From Pristionchus mayeri (Eukaryota; Nematoda; Chromadorea; Rhabditida; Neodiplogasteridae): a stretch of 64,000 bases of DNA. The notes under the pieces are model-generated. The model saw nothing but the letters and a program-made list of their open reading frames with translations, was not told the DNA's origin and did no database searches. Position 1 is the first letter of the stretch. The number at the start of each line of letters is the position of its first letter. The position numbers and the translations under genes were made by a program. Shown here one piece after another: positions 55,629-64,000 of the stretch. Location of the stretch: contig BTRK01000005.1 of the NCBI GenBank assembly GCA_036245805.1, positions 45,681,216 to 45,745,215 on the forward strand, given 5' to 3'.

Positions 55629-58288
55629 GATGTTCGTTGCCCATTCGGCCACAAGCATAGGATGTCTCGTGTTCGCCGCATTTTTTGTTGTCTCGGTGAG
55701 GAGTATGTGTTTAAATTAGTCAAAGTACCGTGCCCAATCTGATCTACATTCATGCGGCTACCGTAACCACGGATTCCGTATCACACACCAAACTGGCTTT
55801 TTTCTACAAAACTCGTTTTTAAAGTAAAAGAGAGTTGACTCTTGGTATATGCTATGCCATTTGTTTTCTCGAGAACAACGCAACATGCAAAATAAAGATA
55901 GATGTTGACGATTACATAATTTGTAGATCTCCTGGCATACATTTGCTAGTCTCAGACAGGCAACAACACTCAGCGAGTCGATGAAAAAATTCAACGCAGC
56001 AATGACCAAAGTTCTTATAATCAAGGTAAGAGTTTTTTCCCGTACATATGATCGAATTTCTTCGTTGAGTGACACTCATATTTTATGATGTAGGCCTCGT
56101 ATGATGCACGCTACATACTTCTTCACCATTTAACTGGTCTGACTACTAGCGGAGTTTTTTTAAGGATGGCTGCAAAATCCATTGCAATTGTATATCACGT
56201 GTATCACGAGTCAGTGGATTAAAAATAGATTCCCCGGGAACAATTTTAAAAAGTTTGTCTAGTCTACTCCATATAATTATGGGAGAACATCATAGGTACG
56301 ATAAACTGAAATTTCATGGACTTTGGTCTCAGAGCCGTCATTTAGGAAAATGCTGGTTTTGAATCCGGCAATTCATTATGTATTTCAGCTCTAAGATGAG
56401 CTACAGAGGTGGGATTGGTCGCATTTTGTGCGGAAAAATATTTCCAAAAACTTTTCTGTTTTATGCTAAGCGATTGGATAACTGTTTAAAAGTTGTGTTC
56501 GGAAAACCAATTTTTGGACTATAATAAAATCTATAATTATTTTCGCAGATACCGTTTCAAGCAATTTTATTGCAGAATATGAAATTTAAGAAAGTTAGAG
56601 TTCATATCTATAAAATAAAAAAAATAAAAATTGAGAAATTTAAGAATGTGTATTTTTGAAATGTTGTCCCCGAATGTCGGAAGGTGTGATAGCGTCGATA
56701 TAAATTGCAAAAGTACTGAACAGCAAACTATGAAATCGGTATATCTAATACATAATACATTGTATGAAAGATAGATACGCAATATGGCACTGTCAAACTG
56801 AAAGTTTCACTGATTCTGAAAAATCGATTTTTTCCAACTCTATTTTTGCCAAATTTGAATGATATAAACTAAACACGTTTGAATCTAAGCAAGCTAACTC
56901 GAACTAAAAGTTAAAATAGACACCCATATACATGGGAAAATTTATAAATAAAGGTTCTCGGATTGCGAAAGCTGAAGTTGTATTCACTCGAAAACGCATT
57001 ACGGATTGTGTCGAAATTGATTTAAATTCGGTTTTGATGATATTATTGTAAATATTGCTTAGTATTGAGGTTCGAAAATCTTAATTTACATATTTCTGCT
57101 AAAATATGCCTAAATGTTTGTAATTTTAATGGTTACTGAAAATTTTGAAATTTTAAAATATCATTTTTTCGATGTTTAAAGTATTGTGTTGTATTTCGTT
57201 TTAACAATAGTTTCTGATGATTCTAAACGAGTCGCAATTTTCGAGCAATATTCATAATAATATCGTCAAAACCGAATTTAAATAACTTTCGACACCATCG
57301 ATCATGCGTGTTCGAGTGAATACAACTTCAGCTTTCGCAATCCGAGAACCTTTATTTATAAATTTTCTCATGTATATGGTGGTCTACTTTAACTTTTACT
57401 TAGAGTTAGCCGGCTTAGGTTCAAACGTGTTTAGTTTATATCATCCAAAGTTGGAAAAAATCGAGTTGGAAAAAATCGATTTTTCAGAATCAGTGAAACT
57501 TTCAGTTTGACAGTGCCATATTGCGTATCTATCTTTCATACAATGTATTATGTATTAGATATACCGATTTCATAGTTTGCTGTTCAGTACTTTTGCAATT
57601 TATATCGACGCTATCACACCTTCCGACATTCGGGGACAAAATTTCAAAAATACGCATTCTTAAATTTCTCAATTTTTATTCCACTGACTCGTGATACATC
57701 CACTGACTCGTGATACACGTGATATACAATTGCAATGGATTTTGCAGCCATCCTTAAAAAAACTCCGCTAGTAGTCAGACCAGTTAAATGGTGAAGAAGT
57801 ATGTAGCGTGCATCATACGAGGCCTACATTATAAAATATGAGTGTCACTCAACGAAGAAATTCGATCATATGTACGGGAAAAAACTCTTACCTTGATTAT
57901 AAGAACTTTGGTCATTGCTGCGTTGAATTTTTTCATCGACTCGCTGAGTGTTGTTGCCTGTCTGAGACTAGCAAATGTATGCCAGGAGATCTACAAATTA
58001 TGTAATCGTCAACATCTATCTTTATTTTGCATGTTGCGTTGTTCTCGAGAAAACAAATGGCATAGCATATACCAAGAGTCAACTCTCTTTTACTTTAAAA
58101 ACGAGTTTTGTAGAAAAAAGCCAGTTTGGTGTGTGATACGGAATCCGTGGTTACGGTAGCCGCATGAATGTAGATCAGATTGGGCACGGTACTTTGACTA
58201 ATTTAAACACATACTCCTCACCGAGACAACAAAAAATGCGGCGAACACGAGACCTCCTATGCTTGTGGCCGAATGGGCAACGAACATC
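55629..58288. repeat. Inverted duplication of GR1 loop exon and flanks
   Basis: 55629-56195 and 57722-58288 are near-identical inverted copies of about 567 bp. Each contains the 99-bp receptor exon with its splice sites (55927-56025 forward; 57892-57990 reverse). The space between holds family B sequence. Confidence 0.88.
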
Positions 58289-58601
58289 TATTCCAAAAAT
58301 TGGTTTTCCGAACACAACTTTTCAAACAGTTATCCAATCGCTTAGCATAAAACAGAAAAGTTTTTGGAAATATTTTTTCGCACAAAATGAGACCAATCCC
58401 GCCTCTCTAGCTCATCTTAGAGCTGAAATACATCATTGCAGGACTCAAAACCGCAATTTTCCTAAATGACGGCTCTGACACCAAAGGCCATGAAATTTCA
58501 GTTTATCGTGCCTATGATGTTTTCCCGTAATTATATGGAGTAGACTGGGCAAACTTTCGGAAATTGTTCCCGCACACCTCCACTGACTCGTGATGCACGT
58601 G
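56196..58601. mobile_element. Family B foldback, composite copy 3, interrupted by host sequence
   Basis: The left end is CACGTGTATCACGAGTCAGT at 56196. Inner arms at about 56625-57680 pair with each other. Complementary partners of 56200-56510 lie at 58290-58601, beyond the inverted host segment 57722-58288. Terminal sequences therefore occur twice on the right (57721 and 58601), with a short tandem duplication TGACTCGTGATACATCCAC near 57700. Confidence 0.75.
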
Positions 58602-61600
58602 ATATGAGATACTTTTTGTCTCAGTGAACATATGCTTGGCAAAGTGCGAAAAATTGAAATCGCCCATAATGTGCCTACATGTAGTACTCGACGAGCATAG
58701 CTCGGGTGCCTCATCCCGAGTGTTCCAGATCACTCTTTGCGATATGGGACACATTTAAATCTTGACATTGAAATTTCGAATTTCTCCATTTCGAAACCGA
58801 TTTGAATGGTTGATGTCTCAAAAAATTGCTAATATTTCATGGATTATAGGTAACAAATTCTAGAATGATTGGGTATCAACTCGTGAAGAAACATCGAAAA
58901 ACAAATTTTTTAATTTTAATTTTTTCAGATGGGTTGGTAGCCACGATTTGTATTGTTTTATTATCTCGAGCTTTATGCATACTATTAGTAGAAATTTTTT
59001 TAAAAAAATAAAAAAAATTCGGTTTTAGCGACCACCAAACCGGGAAATCCTATTTAAAGATCGGGATAAAGATGGTGAGCGAGTGTCTTTAAAATGGAGT
59101 GTTTTCCCAATGCGCCGAATCGAATTTTTACGGCCAAAATCGAATTCTTCTTGATTATTGATTAGTTTATTGGCGCCGTTCTCCTGTTTTATTTCTATTC
59201 GATGGAGAATCTATCACTTGACGGATTCCCCATATTTGGTTCGATTTGTTCTATGAGAAATTTCGCTATACCATTTCTTCTGAATCGATGTTTTTGCAAA
59301 AATCATGTTCTTCAAACACTATTCTCTTGCGTATAAGCGCCGTTTTCCAAATTTTGTATAAAACTTTGGACAATCCCTATCCGCATTCGCTGTCACAATT
59401 TTAACGAGTTAGTTCTGTGAGAAATTCCGCTATGCTCAATCAAAGTTCGTGTTTTTACCGTATTTTCTCCTTCATAGTTTCTGCTCAGCTTACTTATGTT
59501 CCAGATCAGGGATCTCGCTCATCTTTTTTGTGGTGACTCCCCAATGCCAAACGAATGGATCACCGAAATTTTATATCCTTACGGTGTGCTTGGATTTTGC
59601 TATAGTCGTTTGTAGTTGCGATAGTGACTGTATCTTCTGTTCCTGACTCTATAGCTTATCTCCTAGGCGCTCATTGAGCTCATTTATATTTTCATCTCGC
59701 TCATCATTTTATATTAAATAGATTAACGGCAATTGGTAGCCCTTTTCTTTAAAATCTGAAATTGTGGTCAAGCTGAAACACTTTTTCACATATTTTGTCT
59801 CGTTTCGACCAAATTTATGAAGAGTGTTGACGTATTTCGAACTATCTATTTCTTGTTCCCATATGTTTGACTATCTTTTACACCTTCTTCATCAGTTTTC
59901 ACAATAGGAACTTTTAACTCTCCATTTTCCACTCTAATTCATATTGTATGCGATTCCACACATAAAGTCATTTTTGAGCAGATTGCGGCTGCATGTACTA
60001 TACAAGGGTTTTAGGACACATACTGCTACGGGCAGATTTCGACTATTAGATCAGGAATTTCGATTTGAATACTCCAGTCTGATTACGGTAGGATAGTTTC
60101 CTCGTAGTTCAGAGTAAGAAAGATAAAACAATTATTGAGATTAATCAATCATGATACTACTCGACACCGATTAGTTGCTATCACTATTTAAAATTCGCTA
60201 AACTTTTGTTTCATAAATTAATAATTAACATAAAAAATAATAAGCGACCCATGGAACGCGTTGCGGACGGGCGCTCCGTGCGTCACTCACACCAAGTGGG
60301 CGGAGCTTAGAAGGACGTGCTCATTTGAGAAGTTTTTCCACTAAAGTGTGAATTCTAGTTATCATATAGTTATTTGTTACTCCTGACTACCTCATAACAG
60401 CAAAAATTGAAGCATTTAAAAAATTGTCCAGTTTCACATGAGGATCGCTATACGGTTTTTGAGATATTGAAATATAATCATTTCGTGATCACGTCAAACT
60501 ACCGTACTCGAGTGATGAGAGAGTGTGCAGAATGAAGAGACCATTACACGAAATGCACTGAGGTGGAGGGTGATGCTGGATTTTCCTAAAGTGAGGCACA
60601 CCATCCAGACTGTGTCAGTTATCATTTGTCGGCTAGCGTAGTCTGAACTACTGAATATTGTAGAAACACTAATATTGTAGAAACACCAAATTGTGCCAAG
60701 CAAGCCATAGTGGCACAATAGACGCCGGCCAGGCTGGAATGAATTTATGCAACATACAGCAATCCTTATACCGTACCCTGAAAATCGTGAACTAAATTCG
60801 TTTAATCATCTCTTCATTCTGCACACACTCTAATCACTCGAGTACGGTAGTTTGACGTGATCACGAACTGATTATATTTCAATATCTCAAAAACCGTATT
60901 TTTTTTCTTTAAAATTTACTAATAGTATGCTTATACGCAAGAGAATAGTGTTTGAAGAACATGATTTTTGCAAAAACATCGATTCAGAAGAAATGGTATA
61001 GCGAAATTTCTCATAGAACAAATCGAACCAAATATGGGGAATCCGTCAAGTGATAGATTCTCCATCGAATAGAAATAAAACAGGAGAACGGCGCCAATAA
61101 ACTAATCAATAATCAAGAAGAATTCGATTTTGGCCGTAAAAATTCGATTCGGCGCATTGGGAAAACACTCCATTTTAAAGACACTCGCTCACCATCTTTA
61201 TCCCGGTCTTTAAATAGGATTTCCCGGTTTGGTGGTCGCTAAAACCGAATTTTTTTTATTTTTTAAAAAAAATTTCTACTAATAGTATGCATAAAGCTCG
61301 AGATAATAAATCGATAAAAATCGTTGCTACCAACCCATCTGAAAAAATTAAAAATTAAAAAAAATTTTTAGATGTTTCTTCAGGAGTTGATGCCCAATCA
61401 TTCTAGAATTTGTTACCTATAATCCCTGGAATATTAGCAATTTTTTGAGACATCAACCAGTCAAATCGGTTTCGAAATGGAGAAATTCGAAATTTCAATG
61501 TCACGATTTAAATGTGTCCCATTTCGCAGAGAGTGATCTAGAACACTCGGGATGGGGCACCCTAGCTATGCTCGTCGAGTACTACATGTAGGCACATTAT

Positions 61601-61676
61601 GGGAGATTTCGATTTTTCGCACTTTGGCAAGGGTCTTCACAAATATGTTCACTGACTCAAAAAGTCTTTCACATAT
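58602..61676. mobile_element. Large foldback element, ATATGAGATAC ends
   Basis: About 3.1 kb. Outer arms of about 750 bp pair 58602-59350 with 60900-61676 (start ATATGAGATACTTTTTGTCT). It abuts the family B end at 58601. The unpaired inner 1.5 kb has no recognised gene and contains a second palindrome at 60450-60898. It lies in the GR1 intron before TM6. Confidence 0.82.
60450..60898. repeat. Nested inner palindrome with GAGAGTGTG hairpin ends
   Basis: Arms include GATCACGTCAAACTACCGTA, CTCGAGTGATGAGAGAGTGT and GCAGAATGAAGAGA, paired with 60808-60898. It shares the GAGAGTGTG...AATGAAGAGAC unit with 33476, 33673 and 63243. Confidence 0.7.
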
Positions 61677-62127
61677 GTATGCTACTATGCAAGGTCGTTT
61701 CGATTTTCGGAACTAAATTTGAGGATATCCTTAATTTAATACATTGAAATTCCTGATATCTATACAACCATTGATTTCGGCGTATTCTCATCTGAGTGAT
61801 CGGACGAAAACCAACAGTTGCTCCTCGTAGTGTCTAGGAAGAATCAGAGTCGACTAGGCACCGAGTTAATCTCACAACTGGCCAAGGTGGAGGAAAATTG
61901 GCATAGTATTAAGGGGTCATGTGGTGACCACATAATAGTGGGAGTCAAACTATGAAACGAGGGAATGATTACGTGATAGGTACTGGGTTGCATCACCTAT
62001 AACATTCTTGATTTGCAGGCAATTCTTCCTTTCTTCCTAATTATCGTTCCGCTGATATTCGCATTCATCTACATTACCTCCGGCGTTGAAGGGCCTTGTG
62101 AGCGCTAGTTTAATTAATAAAAATAAT

Positions 62128-62155
62128 GTAATTAATTAATTAATTAATTAATTAA
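62128..62155. repeat. TTAA microsatellite
   Basis: Seven units of TTAA/AATT in the short GR1 intron between the TM6 and TM7 exons. Confidence 0.85.
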
Positions 62156-62641
62156 TGTATCACTCTCACAGTGCCCTTGTCGATCCCCTACGGGGTTATG
62201 TCAATTCATCGGCGAACAGTGTGGTGATGCTGGGCCTGACGCCTATCTACCGAAAGAAATGCGTGGAAATTTTGAAAAATGTGAGTTTTTTGGGAAATTA
62301 TCACCGTCGGATGATAACCGACAATGGCACCCTTCCCCAGTATTTACAGTAGGTTCCCTAAGTAACAAAACATATTCTGTGGAAATTCTTAGGAAGAGCA
62401 TCGTGCGGTTATCATCATGAAGCTTATCATCTAGTGTCGTTTTTCTGCATGAAATCCGACAAATTCTTTCTCGTTGCAGCTGGCAAAAGCATGCAAAAGT
62501 GGTAGAATAAACAAGGCGAATACCGTCGGTGTGTCGACTTCAATTGACTTACATGAATACGTCGGACATCTGCCAAACGTTAACGAAGGTTTCTCTCTAC
62601 TACTCGGTCCTTGTTCCTGGCGGATAAATACATTGTATTGA

Positions 62642-63022
62642 ATTGATTTCAGACGAAAGTCTAGTCTAATGATTGGCATACCTATTTGATTCATTTGTTG
62701 TCGCGAAGATCTCAAAGATTATCAGCGTTCACGGATCTAAATTTCATCGATTTCCGAAAACAAAACCTAACGTGTGGCTTTTTAGAAACCCCTCCCCCTT
62801 CGAGAAAGGACTGGGCAATATGCGCCCCAACAAAAAAGAATATATTTTAATACCAATCTGGATCCTATTCTGGGCTTCAGTCATGAGACTTACTACATAT
62901 CCATTCTCGTGATTTAGAACAATATCGTATTTATCATGACAATTTTCTCTACTAATATTAGTTATTCGTATCATACAAATGAGCAATAATAACTATTAAT
63001 TCTGCATCATTGATACATTTCA
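62642..63022. other. Convergent spacer between GR1 and GR2
   Basis: The 3' ends of the two receptor genes face each other across this spacer. A plus-strand frame at 62673-62912 is open but unassigned. Confidence 0.35.
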
Positions 63023-64000
63023 TCATCTACCATATCGAGCAAGTGTGGTAGTGTGATTGACGGTAGCTATTGTTTTTGCACTATTCGGGAAATTTTTGGA
63101 CTCAAAGATAGACGAGGGATCAACGACAGCGCCAGGATGCTTGACCTTCTGAAATATATTTGTGTATTCAACGTTTAGATTCGGGATGACGACATGATGC
63201 TCTTCATTTGGCACACTCTTTCACCGAGCAATGGTGTACCTTTCTTCAGTTTGCGCTCTCTCGCTGGTCAGAGATACGAGAGAGCGTGTAAACTGAAGAG
63301 AGTCAGAAGAGATTGCTCATTTCGCCCATTTGACACTTGAGAGTATGCGCAGAACGAATACTTACTCTATTCCATAGCTCAGCGATCTTCCGTCTGTAAA
63401 TTGGGGTCATCGTGAGGAGTAGAATTGAGTGAGTGGGAGAGTGCATTGTACCCAGGAAGAAGAAGATAGAATAGGGCACTGAAATGGTGACAACCATGTT
63501 TTCAATAATGTACAAGATTTTTAAAAATATTGATTTTTTTTCAAATGCTCACATGGTCCGCCAAAGTGCAAGATTACTGCAACAAGCATGCCTATCAGAG
63601 GAAACACAACAAGCACGAGGGGAATTATCGCCTGAAAAAAATAACTAATTAACCAAAAAATATGACAACTCTTACTTGTATGATAAGCACTCGTGTCATT
63701 GAGGAATTGTAGTTTCTCAGCTTTGAGCTCATGTTAGAGGCGGCTCGGAGTGTTAGGAGAGTATGACTTGAGATCTGTAAAGTTTGAGTAAACAAAGGTG
63801 TTTACTACCGATGTGAAATACACATTATATTGGAGTCGTTGCAAATTAATCTAAATATCTCGCCAACATAAGCAAGTGCTTACTATCGCTGTGGCAAGAA
63901 CACACAAAAGTAGAGACGCGACACTAAACGAGACGAATTCTATGAACTTGACGTAATCGTAACATCGAGCTTCCGTGAGCGAAATTGTAGGCCAATTGGG
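63023..64000 (-). CDS. GR2: serpentine chemoreceptor, C-terminal half (continues past window end)
   Basis: Five minus-strand exons with consistent phases and good splice sites. 63884->64000: PNWPTISLTEARCYDY, then TM5 (FVSFSVASLLLCVLATAI). 63676-63774 (99 bp): loop with NMSSKLRNYNSSMTRVLIIQ, the conserved pre-TM6 motif of Str-superfamily receptors. 63553-63631 (79 bp): TM6 (IIPLVLVVFPLIGMLVAVIL). 63366-63478 (113 bp): TM7 (YSIFFFLGTMHSPTHSILLL) and TMTPIYRRK. 63023-63148: tail KVKHPGAVVDPSS ending LARYGR and TGA. No defects are seen. The N-terminal half (TM1-TM4) lies outside the window. It is predicted to be a plasma-membrane G-protein-coupled chemosensory receptor; ligand unknown. The exact class (str, srh, srd, sri) is not resolved. 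Confidence 0.8.
63243..63302. repeat. GAGAGTGTG-type hairpin in GR2 last intron
   Basis: TCTTCAGTTTGCGCTCTCTC G pairs with CGAGAGAGCGTGTAAACTGA AGA around TGGTCAGAGATA. Same design as 33476 and 33673. Confidence 0.65.

Larger units (their letters stand above)
50642..62641 (+). pseudogene. GR1: serpentine chemoreceptor gene, exons scattered and TM7 frameshifted
   Basis: Str/Srh-type seven-transmembrane receptor. TM2 exon 50642-50721 (SDIMLQLIWDPLGLLPTICI). TM3 exon 54613-54681 (EAQLLVFAAGFIERHQ). Probable TM5 exon about 54900-55020 (MLAITVILIAVLLLL). Cytoplasmic loop exon 55927-56025, 99 bp (LSESMKKFNAAMTKVLIIK), the family's conserved pre-TM6 motif. TM6 exon 62019-62097, 79 bp (ILPFFLIIVPLIFAFIYI). 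TM7 exon 62172-62280 is 109 bp against 113 in GR2 and is frameshifted between YGV and NSVVMLGLTPIYRKK. Possible tail exon 62480-62641. Exon lengths of 99 and 79 bp equal those of GR2. Two large introns hold at least five palindromic elements. TM1 and TM4 are not found. Exact family (str, srh, srd, sri) not resolved. Confidence 0.68.

Overview
The window reads as nuclear DNA of a free-living nematode, most like a rhabditid or diplogastrid (Pristionchus-type) genome. This is inferred from AT-rich introns ending in TTTCAG, serpentine chemoreceptor exons, an F-box multigene family, and mariner, Helitron, CR1-like LINE and abundant foldback elements. No species can be fixed from sequence alone. Nearly every gene is split into small exons, so the longest open frames are mostly transposon genes or shadows inside palindromes; gene models here were built by matching splice sites and exon lengths between paralogs.

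Layout. (1) 3.0-18.2 kb: five members (FB1-FB5) of an F-box-like family, including two divergent pairs (FB1/FB2 and FB4/FB5) that are duplicated copies of one another, with FB3 between them stretched by three foldback insertions. (2) 18.4-26.0 kb, minus strand: a secreted phospholipase A2-like gene whose intron holds a 4.37 kb insertion with an 8-bp target duplication and further palindromes nested inside it. (3) 26.7-28.3 kb: a 1.6 kb foldback element between TTAA sites. (4) 28.8-36.4 kb: a same-strand tandem array FB6, FB7, FB8 with an identical seven-exon structure, followed by a mariner-like element, a chemoreceptor remnant, a hAT-like MITE and a CR1-like LINE. (5) 43.7-48.7 kb: a ninth member, FB9, whose upstream motif and last two exons survive on either side of a truncated Helitron. 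(6) 50.6-64.0 kb: a decayed plus-strand chemoreceptor (GR1) expanded to about 12 kb by nested palindromes, and the 3' half of an apparently intact minus-strand chemoreceptor (GR2).

The most distinctive gene content is the FB family. Every complete first exon begins with MGxxxSxC or a close variant, a predicted N-myristoylation plus palmitoylation signal, followed by an F-box-like motif (LPRE.xWxIFE..xESVxDLRL) split from its TSR continuation by an intron, and then a C-terminal domain of weakly repetitive beta/leucine-rich character. All eight first exons have a 3' splice acceptor 1-13 nt before the ATG, which suggests trans-splicing or a 5'UTR intron. Two subfamilies have different conserved upstream motifs. 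If functional, these would be membrane-anchored F-box-like adaptors; several members are visibly broken (in-frame stops, frameshifts, lost splice sites).

The second theme is palindromic DNA. At least twelve large foldback elements in several families account for roughly a third of the window. Several share the terminus ATATGAG. They sit in introns of the genes above, and one carries an inverted copy of a chemoreceptor exon, so transcripts could form long double-stranded RNA.
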